In this document: piece after piece, positions 15,965 through 22,663 of the stretch | Layout of the letters: each line of letters opens with the position of its first letter | How positions within the stretch are numbered: the first letter of the stretch is position 1 | Assembly (NCBI GenBank): GCA_001898785.1 | Contig: MKVE01000015.1 | Span: 107,953 to 166,314, forward strand | DNA from: Chryseobacterium sp. 36-9 | GTDB lineage: Bacteria > Bacteroidota > Bacteroidia > Flavobacteriales > Weeksellaceae | Direction: 5' to 3' | Length of the DNA stretch: 58,362 nucleotides | The notes under the pieces: generated by a model | The model's input: the letters and a program-made list of their open reading frames with translations, nothing else | Database searches by the model: none | Told to the model about the DNA's origin: nothing | Position numbers and translations under genes: made by a program

Positions 15965-15993
15965 AAGCAATGATAAACTAATCATTGCTTTTT
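15965..15993 (+). terminator. Hairpin with T-run inside the RAYT element
   Basis: AAGCAATGAT / ATCATTGCTT stem, then TTTTT. It occupies the same place relative to the REP as the hairpins at 17866 and 19354. It may shield the transposase from outside transcription. Confidence 0.6.
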
Positions 15994-16027
15994 CATTTTA
16001 TATTTACTGCAAATAAAAACACAAATA

Positions 16028-16582
16028 ATGTCAACAAAATACAAAGCCACAGAAATAGAAAAGGCATATTTTATAACAATCACAACAGTTGGTTGGGTAG
16101 ATATCTTCACAAGACTCAATCAAAAATATGTCATCATAAATGCTTTAAAGCATTGTCAAGAAAATAAAGGACTTACTATTTTTGCATATTGTCTCATGCA
16201 CAGTCATTTACATTTATTTTGTAGAGCTGATTCCAATTTCTATTTGTCGGAAATAATGAGAGACTTCAAAAAATTCACTTCAAAGAAGATAATACAAACT
16301 ATACTGGAAGAACCTGAAAGCAGAAGAGAATGGCTAATAGATTATTTTAAAAAATCCTGCGAACATTTGTCACGTCCACAGAACTACAAAGTCTGGCAAG
16401 ATGGCTACCATGCAGAAGAAGTTTTTTCCAATCAATGGATAAAAGAAAAGATCAACTACATCCATCAAAACCCTGTAAACGATAAAATAGTGACAGAACC
16501 AGAAAACTATTATTTTAGCTCGGCCAGGAATTACGCAAATTTGGATAGTGCATTGGATATTGAAGTCGTTTTTATAGGATAG
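16028..16582 (+). CDS. REP-associated tyrosine transposase (Y1/IS200-like, RAYT)
   Basis: The 184-residue protein has the Y1 transposase pattern. A beta-strand start (KAYFITITTVGWVDIF) is followed by the metal-binding HxH in YCLMHSHLHLF near 58-68. Further on come the DFKKFTSKKI helix and the WQDGYHAEEVFSNQWIKEK / YIHQNPV region typical of RAYTs. The catalytic tyrosine should lie in the C-terminal helix near KINYIHQNP. RAYTs process single-stranded REP hairpins and usually occur as single copies that maintain genomic REPs. The 28-bp REPs on both sides are its presumed substrate. The length is normal, so it is probably intact. Confidence 0.85.
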   Translation: MSTKYKATEIEKAYFITITTVGWVDIFTRLNQKYVIINALKHCQENKGLTIFAYCLMHSHLHLFCRADSNFYLSEIMRDFKKFTSKKIIQTILEEPESRREWLIDYFKKSCEHLSRPQNYKVWQDGYHAEEVFSNQWIKEKINYIHQNPVNDKIVTEPENYYFSSARNYANLDSALDIEVVFIG

Positions 16583-17224
16583 TTGCAGTCACGGATTGCA
16601 AATCCGCGACATCGGGGGTTGGAAGTTGTGGATGATTTAGGAAGAGCAACTATTAAAAAGTATGAAGATGCTGTAGAAGTTGTAAAGAATGCGGATGATG
16701 TTGCTTTTAGGGCAAAATTTGAAGAAGGAAAGGTAAGGGATGGAGATTATATGAATTATACACACGAAAAATCTGGTAGTAATCCACCATATCAAACTAC
16801 ACCAAGAAGCAAAGCCAAGGTTATTGATAGAATATTAAAAGAGGGAGATGAGTTTTATGTAGTTGAGTATAAGGGACAAAATGCACCTGGTTTATTTTGG
16901 TCGAGAGAACCTATTTTTACAATTAAGGATTTGAGAAACAAGCTTTCCGTTATTGAAGATTGGAAAAACCCAAACATTGACGAATTGGTAATCCGAAAAT
17001 ATAAAGCATTACAAGAAATTCAAGTTCGCGACGGTTATATCGGTCCAATGTTAGAAACTTCCAAAGGCAGTAGGGATTTTGGCAAAGTCTATAAAGGAGG
17101 TGGTCATCAATATGAAAGTTTGCAGAGGTTTGTCAGAGATAATGTTTATATTCCAAGTTTGGATGCATCGAATAAAGGAAAAAAAATAGAAAGAATAGAA
17201 GATTTTATTAAAACTTTAAAATAA
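16583..17224 (+). CDS. Cassette 4: 5'-truncated toxin remnant
   Basis: The frame runs 213 codons from a TTG inside the right end of the RAYT element, so the first ~12 residues are REP-derived and not original. Real toxin sequence starts near 16619 (LEVVDDLGRATIKKYEDAVE). The tip has ILKEGDEFYVVEYKGQ, LFWSREPIFTIKDLR, IRKYKALQEIQVRDGYIGP and GGGHQYESLQRFV. From memory this resembles a toxin C-terminus seen in Rhs proteins that is annotated as TNT-related, but I would not assign an activity. It has no linker copy like cassettes 2 and 3, no carrier and no clear start. A putative immunity gene follows 9 bases on. Confidence 0.55.
   Translation: MQSRIANPRHRGLEVVDDLGRATIKKYEDAVEVVKNADDVAFRAKFEEGKVRDGDYMNYTHEKSGSNPPYQTTPRSKAKVIDRILKEGDEFYVVEYKGQNAPGLFWSREPIFTIKDLRNKLSVIEDWKNPNIDELVIRKYKALQEIQVRDGYIGPMLETSKGSRDFGKVYKGGGHQYESLQRFVRDNVYIPSLDASNKGKKIERIEDFIKTLK
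16590..16617 (-). repeat. Right REP of the RAYT element
   Basis: Exact reverse complement of 15915-15942 over 28 bases. Its last bases are also read as codons of the downstream toxin frame, showing that frame's N-terminus is an insertion artefact. Confidence 0.8.
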
Positions 17225-17233
17225 ATAGCTGTA

Positions 17234-17809
17234 ATGATAGAAAAAATCGAATTCTCAGTAGAAGGACAAAAAAAATACAATCTGTATAATAGAGAAGAAT
17301 ATTTATTGTATTTGGAAAAGAAAAGAAAAGATTATGTTGGAATTCATCGAGCTCAAACTTGGATATTAGATGGCAAAAAAATAATTCCAAATTTCAAAGG
17401 CGGGACTCCATCTTACAATTGGGATTGCATAATATTTGAAAAAGATAGTAAAACATTGGTTGTTTGTAATCCTGATGGTTCTGTTCGTTTTGAAGTTCCT
17501 GTACAGGATAAATTAATTCAAAGAGGAGAGTATGACAATCACTTTAAACTTTCTGAATGGAAATCAAAAGAGATAGACAAAGATTATTATGTGATGAAAT
17601 ATGAAGGATTTGATGATTACTTTGAATATAATGGAAAACATTATTTAAGTGTTTTATTAGGTAAGTATAATGAGAATGAAAATTTTGATGCCTATCTCCA
17701 GATGCGTTATTTAGATTGTGATACAGGAGAGTTTTTGCCTTTTACAAAAAAAATAATTCAAAGAATTCCAAATCCACATAGTTATACTGAAAAAAGAGTA
17801 GAATTGTAA
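17234..17809 (+). CDS. Probable immunity protein 4
   Basis: The 191-residue protein begins 9 bases after the cassette 4 stop. It is soluble, rich in Tyr, Asp and Lys, with paired aromatic motifs (YNWDCIIFEKDSKTLVV, GFDDYFEYNGKHY, MRYLDCDTGEF) but no recognised domain. No signal peptide. Assigned as antidote from position. A REP follows the stop after 8 bases. Confidence 0.55.
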   Translation: MIEKIEFSVEGQKKYNLYNREEYLLYLEKKRKDYVGIHRAQTWILDGKKIIPNFKGGTPSYNWDCIIFEKDSKTLVVCNPDGSVRFEVPVQDKLIQRGEYDNHFKLSEWKSKEIDKDYYVMKYEGFDDYFEYNGKHYLSVLLGKYNENENFDAYLQMRYLDCDTGEFLPFTKKIIQRIPNPHSYTEKRVEL

Positions 17810-17817
17810 TATTAAAT

Positions 17818-17841
17818 CCCGATAGCGCAAATTTGCAACCT
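17818..17841 (+). repeat. REP copy directly after immunity gene 4
   Basis: CCCGATAGCGCAAATTTGCA and following bases resemble the REPs of the RAYT element with a few changes. Confidence 0.6.
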
Positions 17842-17865
17842 TATTTTTCACAACGATAATAACAA

Positions 17866-17895
17866 AAGCAGTAGCATCTTGTGCTACTGCTTTTT
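17866..17895 (+). terminator. Hairpin with T-run after immunity gene 4
   Basis: AAGCAGTAGCA / TGCTACTGCTT is a long perfect stem followed by T. It lies 25 bases past a REP, as in the RAYT element and at 19354. It would end transcription of cassette 4. Confidence 0.7.
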
Positions 17896-17904
17896 CATTT
17901 AGCG

Positions 17905-17985
17905 TATGTTTATTTTACATTGTAGCGACTTAGTTGTCATTTATGACGATGTTGTTTTACATTCCCTCAACTCTATTATCACTTA
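17905..17985 (+). repeat. Short copy of the ~21-bp T-tract repeat
   Basis: Units starting with a T-run and A (TTTTACATT at 17913 and 17955, degenerate unit between) recur every 20-22 bases. It follows a REP and hairpin just like the longer array at 19401-19640. Confidence 0.45.
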
Positions 17986-17991
17986 CCCCCA

Positions 17992-18120
17992 GCTGGCGCG
18001 AGCGTCTCGCTCGTGCCAACACCTGTGAAAACAATAAAAAAGTAAGGCAAAGGCTTTACTTTTTTATATATTTATAGAATGAGCAGGAAATGTATGCACG
18101 AGCGAGACGCTCGCGCCAGC
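17992..18120. mobile_element. 129-bp MITE-like element with perfect 25-bp inverted ends
   Basis: The left end 17992-18016 (GCTGGCGCGAGCGTCTCGCT and five more bases) is the exact reverse complement of 18096-18120. Each end also holds its own palindrome (GCGAG.CTCGC). The centre holds an AATAAAAAAGTAAGGC hairpin with a T-run. No gene fits inside, so it is non-autonomous. The layout REP, AACAATAAA, hairpin, inverted REP is the same as in the RAYT element 1.4 kb away, but the REP sequence differs. Confidence 0.7.
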
Positions 18121-18177
18121 GCCGGGATGTAAAAGATTATTGCTATGGATAAAAATTCTATTTGGTACAGTTAAGCT

Positions 18178-19071
18178 TTATTCAATTCCATACATTATTT
18201 TAATTTCATTTTTCGTTTTTTCATCAGCTAACTTGAATCCGAATCCTTCACCCTGGCTTCCAAAGATCTGATAACCATACTTAAGTCCATAAAATCTATC
18301 AATCAGCATTTTTAGAGGCCCAACTTCTATTTCTTTGTCAGCCACTGCTTTTTTTATAACAGGTAGATATCTTTCCATCATATCAATATTAGAATGTTGT
18401 ATAACGGCCCACATGACATTTTCAAATTTCTTCCCCACTAAACTTCTTCCTATGTAGGTTTCATATTTTTTGTAGAGTGCATCAATCATTGTTTGGTTTT
18501 CTGCATCTAAAGGCTGCTGCTTGCTTTGTAATTTTAAGGATCTGTATTTTTGGTCATTAAGATTGATGCTATATATTTTTTCAGCAAGGAGACAATTCAA
18601 GTTATAAGTCCTGCAGTATTGTGATATATCAAATTTTTCAGTAGTATTATTGGATTTGCATTGAAGTAACTGTTCGTCGTAATCGCCTCGTATAATATCG
18701 TATTTTGAATTATTTTTAATTGAATTTTCAAAAGATAAAATATATTCGCAACTTCCTGTGGTGTTAACAAATTTTCTAAATGCGAGATCAATATTTTCCT
18801 TTGTCTCTTTCAGGCTGAGAAAAGCGTTCAGTACATTAAAATAATCTGCCAAATTAAAGTTTTCAGGCTTGTTTTTTACGGCATTCCTCGTTTCTTCTAA
18901 AATCATAGTACCGTACCGATAATCTTTATCTGAAACATTTTGGTTTTTATTCGGATTGTAGCTTAGTATCTGGTTCTCAAAATTTTCTATTGTGAATTTG
19001 ACAGGATGTTCCTGAGAATAACAGACTGTTAAACCAAAGATAACTGTTATAATGATTAGTAATTTTTTCAT
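18178..19071 (-). CDS. Secreted protein of unknown function
   Basis: The 297-residue protein starts with a clear signal peptide (MKKLLIIITVIFGLTVCYSQ, cleavage near residue 19-20). The mature part is hydrophilic, helix-rich and has several Cys (GSCEYIL, LQCKSN, YCRTYNLNCL). It ends DEKTKNEIKIMYGIE. No domain was recognised; length and signal fit a periplasmic or surface protein. It stands alone between repeat elements. Codon use looks like that of nearby genes. Confidence 0.65.
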   Translation of the reverse strand: MKKLLIIITVIFGLTVCYSQEHPVKFTIENFENQILSYNPNKNQNVSDKDYRYGTMILEETRNAVKNKPENFNLADYFNVLNAFLSLKETKENIDLAFRKFVNTTGSCEYILSFENSIKNNSKYDIIRGDYDEQLLQCKSNNTTEKFDISQYCRTYNLNCLLAEKIYSINLNDQKYRSLKLQSKQQPLDAENQTMIDALYKKYETYIGRSLVGKKFENVMWAVIQHSNIDMMERYLPVIKKAVADKEIEVGPLKMLIDRFYGLKYGYQIFGSQGEGFGFKLADEKTKNEIKIMYGIE

Positions 19072-19242
19072 TTGGATTTGAATATTTTCCTATGTCTGGA
19101 CTAAACTATAACCTATAGGATTCAACAGCAGATATTATCCATAGTTTGTACAACGGATCTAAATTACGAAATTAAAGAACAGAGTTCTCTCTTAAAACTC
19201 TTTTTCTATAAATTATTAAAGGGTTTCTAAAGCTCCGATAGA

Positions 19243-19269
19243 TCCAATAGCGCGGATATATAATCCGTA
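19243..19269 (+). repeat. Degenerate REP copy
   Basis: TCCAATAGCGCGGATATATA and following bases align with the REP core (GATAGCGCGGATTTGCAATCCG) with changes. Confidence 0.5.
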
Positions 19270-19307
19270 CTTTTCACAACAATTACATCAATAAAAAAGC
19301 AGTGACA

Positions 19308-19334
19308 CCCGATAGCGCAGATTTGCAATCCGTG
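19308..19334 (+). repeat. REP copy
   Basis: CCCGATAGCGCAGATTTGCA plus CCGTG-type end matches the RAYT REP at most positions and keeps its internal palindrome (GATTTGCAATC-type). Confidence 0.65.
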
Positions 19335-19353
19335 TTTATACAATAATTAAAGT

Positions 19354-19386
19354 AAAGCAGTAGCACAATGTGTTATTGCTTTTTTA
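19354..19386 (+). terminator. Hairpin with T-run next to REP
   Basis: AAAGCAGTAGCAC / GTGTTATTGCTTT imperfect stem and six T. It is a relative of the hairpin at 17866, at the same distance from its REP. Confidence 0.5.
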
Positions 19387-19400
19387 TTTTTAGGCACTTT

Positions 19401-19640
19401 GTTTTTACTTTTTGCAGATCCGTTTTATATTCTAACGATATAATTTTTACCTTTTGCGATATTGTTTTACATTTCCTTATATCTATTTTATATTATTCCA
19501 ACATATTTATAACTTATATCATACAAATTTTATATTCTGACAATACAATTTTACATTTTATCAGTATAGTTTTATATTACACCAATTTAGTTTTAACTTT
19601 CATCACTTTTGTTCTCATTTACCTCAATTTTGCATCAAAA
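19401..19640 (+). repeat. Degenerate ~21-bp T-tract tandem array
   Basis: About eleven units begin with a run of T and A (TTTTATATT, TTTTACATT and variants). The A after the T-run falls at 19407, 19427, 19449, 19469, 19490, 19509, 19532, 19553, 19574 and 19595, a spacing of 19-23 with mean near 21. The rest of each unit varies. It makes a hydrophobic open frame in one phase, but that frame is explained by the period. The period equals about two helical turns, so the DNA should be curved. Confidence 0.7.
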
Positions 19641-19697
19641 TTTAAAATCAATCAAGCTATTTGAAACAATCTTACTATCTTTAACAAAAAACACACA

Positions 19698-20044
19698 ATG
19701 CTAAATCTTAATCTCAAGCCTATTTTCAGTGCCCGGGGAATAGAAAGACCCTACACATTCCTGTAAAAGCCGGCATCTCCCGCGCAACCGCCCACAATGT
19801 CCTCAACAGCAAGACCCGCGTCTTCCGCTTAGACCATATAGAACTGCTTTGCAGGATCCTCATCTGCGAACCCAACGATCTGCTGTCCTACGCACCGGAC
19901 TCTCAAACCACTCTTCCCGAGAAGCATCCTCTCAATAATCTGAGAAAAGAAACAATATCCCAAACAAGTATAAAAGATTCTTTGGCGAACATTCCTTACA
20001 AAGAACTCAAAGAGATTACCTCTCAGTTGTTTGAGAAAAAGTAA
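19698..20044 (+). pseudogene. HTH (Cro/C1-type) regulator with a frameshift
   Basis: The ATG frame (MLNLNLKPIFSARGIERPYTFL) hits a stop at 19764. Shifting by one base at about 19763 restores a full frame (VKAGISRATAHNVLNSKTRVF through to the TAA at 20042-20044). The product would be about 115 residues, a small XRE-family DNA-binding protein with an N-terminal helix-turn-helix. One base is missing relative to an intact gene. This may be a true pseudogene or a sequencing error. It lies immediately upstream of the WYL regulator. Confidence 0.75.
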
Positions 20045-20072
20045 ACCAAAACTTATCCACAAATCCAAAACA

Positions 20073-20087
20073 CGACACCTTTTGTCG
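20073..20087. promoter_or_regulatory. Candidate operator (CGACA-N5-TGTCG) before the WYL gene
   Basis: A 5-bp inverted repeat with 5-base spacer lies just upstream of the -7 box of the WYL gene, a place where a repressor could bind. No direct evidence of which protein binds it. Confidence 0.35.
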
Positions 20088-20098
20088 CATTAAGAATT

Positions 20099-20106
20099 TA
20101 TATTTG
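20099..20106 (+). promoter_or_regulatory. -7 box (TATATTTG) of the WYL regulator
   Basis: Exact TAnnTTTG match, 40 bases before the ATG. A TTG at 20082 is closer than usual for -33, so the upstream element is unclear. Confidence 0.5.
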
Positions 20107-20146
20107 TTTAACAAATTTTAAAAACTAAGTATCCCCAAGATCACCA

Positions 20147-21076
20147 ATGAAAAAAGATTTCTATTTAACCAGATATGCCCTCATCATCAAGAGACTGGAA
20201 CGTTCCCCTGCGACCTATCCCGAGCTGGAGTCTTACCTCCTTAGCTCTTTTGAGTTCCAGGATGCCAACATCGTGAGCTATTCCATTCGTACCTTGCAGA
20301 GAGATATCAAGGACATCGCGAATCTTTTTAACTTTGATATTCACAACAAGAAAAAAGGCGACAACCGTTACTATATAGAAAGTCGCCCGGTAATGGAGGT
20401 GGACGAGTACAACCAGCGTTTGCTGGAATCTTTCCAGATCATGAATGCCGTCAACTCCCAGCCGGATCTTGCACAGTTTGTTTATCCGGAAACACGCACG
20501 CCCAGAGGGATTCAGAATTTTTATGACCTGCTTTTTGCTATCAGGAACAAAAGAGTACTGGAGTTTCGGCACTTCAAATACAAGGACCAGAGCATCACCT
20601 CCAGAAAAGTCCATCCACTGGCACTCAAAGAATCCAAAGTCCGTTGGTATCTTGTTGCCCTGGACACCAAAGATGAGAAGCTGAAAGCTTTCGGGTTAGA
20701 CAGGATCAGTGATTTGGTTGTGAGCAAGGCCGGATTCAAACTAAAGCAGAGATTCAACCTCAAAGAACATTTCAAAAACGCTTTCGGCATCATGAATCTG
20801 GAAGAGGAACCGGAAAAAGTCGTAATCAGATCCACCAAAGAGCAGGCAGAATATCTCAAGAGCTCGCCGCTTCATCATTCCCAGCAGATCCAGAAGGAAA
20901 CGGAAAAGTCGGTCTATTTTACCTATGATCTCTATCCCACCTATGATTTTATTCAGGAGATTTTATCCTATGGAAATCAGGTTAAAGTCACTGAGCCTAA
21001 AAGCCTGATGGAGAAGATCAAAGAAACCCTGAAACAATCCATCAGCCAGTACGACGATCCCTTATCAGATCAATAA
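20147..21076 (+). CDS. WYL-domain transcriptional regulator
   Basis: The 309-residue protein has an N-terminal winged helix-turn-helix (LTRYALIIKRLERSPATY, then YSIRTLQRDIKDIANLF) and a central WYL domain with KVRWYLVALD and the downstream AFGLDRISDL. A C-terminal extension (WCX-like) ends the protein. WYL domains bind ligands such as nucleotides or nucleic acid and control DNA repair, phage defence or stress genes. The target is not evident; the nearest candidates are the frameshifted HTH gene and its own promoter palindrome. Confidence 0.85.
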   Translation: MKKDFYLTRYALIIKRLERSPATYPELESYLLSSFEFQDANIVSYSIRTLQRDIKDIANLFNFDIHNKKKGDNRYYIESRPVMEVDEYNQRLLESFQIMNAVNSQPDLAQFVYPETRTPRGIQNFYDLLFAIRNKRVLEFRHFKYKDQSITSRKVHPLALKESKVRWYLVALDTKDEKLKAFGLDRISDLVVSKAGFKLKQRFNLKEHFKNAFGIMNLEEEPEKVVIRSTKEQAEYLKSSPLHHSQQIQKETEKSVYFTYDLYPTYDFIQEILSYGNQVKVTEPKSLMEKIKETLKQSISQYDDPLSDQ

Positions 21077-21122
21077 TTCTTGCAATCCGGACACCAACCC
21101 TTTTTCCATTCTCAAAATTTAT

Positions 21123-21130
21123 TATATTTG
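21123..21130 (+). promoter_or_regulatory. -7 box (TATATTTG) of the GH3 gene
   Basis: Exact TAnnTTTG match, ending 6 bases before the ATG at 21137, giving a very short or absent leader. Confidence 0.5.
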
Positions 21131-21136
21131 TGAAGA

Positions 21137-22663
21137 ATGGCAACGAAAGCACTTTTTAATACAGTCGTCAATTGGTTTATCCTGCAGCGGATGGATCAGA
21201 TCGAACATTTTATCAAGTATCCTGTAGAGACGCAGGAGGGGCTTTTGTTTTCCCAGCTTTTCCATGCAGAAGAAACCGAATATGCTCAGAAATATGGTTT
21301 CAGCTCTATATCAAATTATCGTGACTTCCAAAAGAAAGTTCCGATTGTCTGTTATGAAGACTTTGAGCCCTACATCGAGAAAGCAAGACAGGGGCAGAAA
21401 GATGTCATTTGGCCCGGACTTATTAAGCAATTTGCCAAATCCTCCGGCACCACCAATGCCAAAAGCAAATACATCCCAATTACTGCAGAAAGTCTGGAAG
21501 ACTGCCATTACAAAGCCGGGAAAGATATGGTGGCGCTTTATGTCAACAATCATCCGGAAAGCGAATTGTTCCAACACAAGAATCTTAGATTGGGAGGAAG
21601 TGCGGAGATGTATCAGGATTTTAACACCAAGTTTGGAGATCTGTCCGCGATTCTGATTGAGAATCTCCCGTTTTGGGTAGAGATCATCAATACACCTAAC
21701 AAGAAAATCTCCCTGATGTCTGAGTGGGAAAGCAAGATGAAAGCCATTATCAGCGAGGTCAGAAACGAAGATGTCGGAAGCCTTACCGGTGTCCCGAGTT
21801 GGATGATGGTGCTTTTGCAGCGAACTTTGCAGGAAACAGGAAAAAATAATATCGGAGAATTGTGGCCTAATCTGGAAGTTTTCTTCCACGGTGGAATCAG
21901 TTTCAAGCCCTACAAAAATCAGTATAAAGATATTATTGGCAGAGATATCAGATATTACGAGATATATAATGCCTCCGAGGGATTCTTCGGGATTCAGGAC
22001 CAATCGGGAAGTGACGAGATGTTGCTGATGCTGGATTACGGGATTTTTTACGAATTCATACCAATGGATCAATATTATGCTGGCAGTCGCGAAGCGATCC
22101 CGATTTCGGAAGTGGAATTAGGTAAGAATTATGCCGTTGTCATCACCACAAATGGTGGACTTTGGCGTTACCTGATCGGCGATACGGTGAAATTTACTTC
22201 CATTAACCCTTACAGAATCAGGATATCGGGCAGAACCAAGCATTACATCAATGCTTTCGGAGAGGAGCTGATGATTGATAATGTAGAATCGGCTCTGAAG
22301 ATTGCCTGTGAACATATGGACGCAAGCATTTCTGACTACACAGGTGCTCCGGTTTTTATGACCAACGAGAGCAAAGGCTGTCACGAGTGGATTTTCGAAT
22401 TCACCAAAAAACCAAGATGTCTGGATGAATTTACAGACGTTTTTGATAAAACGCTTAAAACGTTAAACTCAGATTACGAGGCGAAACGTTATAATGACAT
22501 CACATTGAGAAAACCAATCGTGCACTCGGCCAAATCAAATTTGTTTTATGAATGGATGGCTAGCCGTGGAAAGCTGGGTGGACAGAATAAAGTCCCTAGA
22601 TTGAGCAACGACCGCAAGTATATCGATCCATTACTGATTCTTAATCAAGAATTATCCAATTAA
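21137..22663 (+). CDS. GH3 auxin-responsive promoter family protein (acyl-adenylate enzyme)
   Basis: The 508-residue protein has the GH3 pattern: phosphate-loop motif KSSGTTNAKSKYIP near 109-122, EIYNASEGFFGIQ near 278-290, and the C-terminal GLWRYLIGDTVKF and ISGRTKHYINAFGEELM. GH3 enzymes activate a carboxylic acid with ATP and join it to an amine such as an amino acid. Bacterial members are common in Bacteroidota and their substrate is unknown. The stop overlaps the convergent recN gene by 12 bases. Confidence 0.85.
   Translation: MATKALFNTVVNWFILQRMDQIEHFIKYPVETQEGLLFSQLFHAEETEYAQKYGFSSISNYRDFQKKVPIVCYEDFEPYIEKARQGQKDVIWPGLIKQFAKSSGTTNAKSKYIPITAESLEDCHYKAGKDMVALYVNNHPESELFQHKNLRLGGSAEMYQDFNTKFGDLSAILIENLPFWVEIINTPNKKISLMSEWESKMKAIISEVRNEDVGSLTGVPSWMMVLLQRTLQETGKNNIGELWPNLEVFFHGGISFKPYKNQYKDIIGRDIRYYEIYNASEGFFGIQDQSGSDEMLLMLDYGIFYEFIPMDQYYAGSREAIPISEVELGKNYAVVITTNGGLWRYLIGDTVKFTSINPYRIRISGRTKHYINAFGEELMIDNVESALKIACEHMDASISDYTGAPVFMTNESKGCHEWIFEFTKKPRCLDEFTDVFDKTLKTLNSDYEAKRYNDITLRKPIVHSAKSNLFYEWMASRGKLGGQNKVPRLSNDRKYIDPLLILNQELSN

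Larger units (their letters stand above)
15915..16617. mobile_element. RAYT element bounded by perfect 28-bp inverted REP sequences
   Basis: A REP-associated tyrosine transposase gene is enclosed by two 28-base sequences (15915-15942 and 16590-16617) that are exact reverse complements. Inside the left end lies a hairpin followed by a T-run (15965-15993). The unit sits inside the toxin array. Just left of it the bases at 15901-15914 resemble the linker (LRVLEP region), and just right of it a toxin frame continues. This suggests insertion into the linker of a fourth cassette. Confidence 0.7.

Noticed and set aside
19368-19664. A 98-residue hydrophobic frame in the T-tract array
   Set aside because: It is produced by the 21-bp repeats; no start signal, and the heptad content follows from the period.
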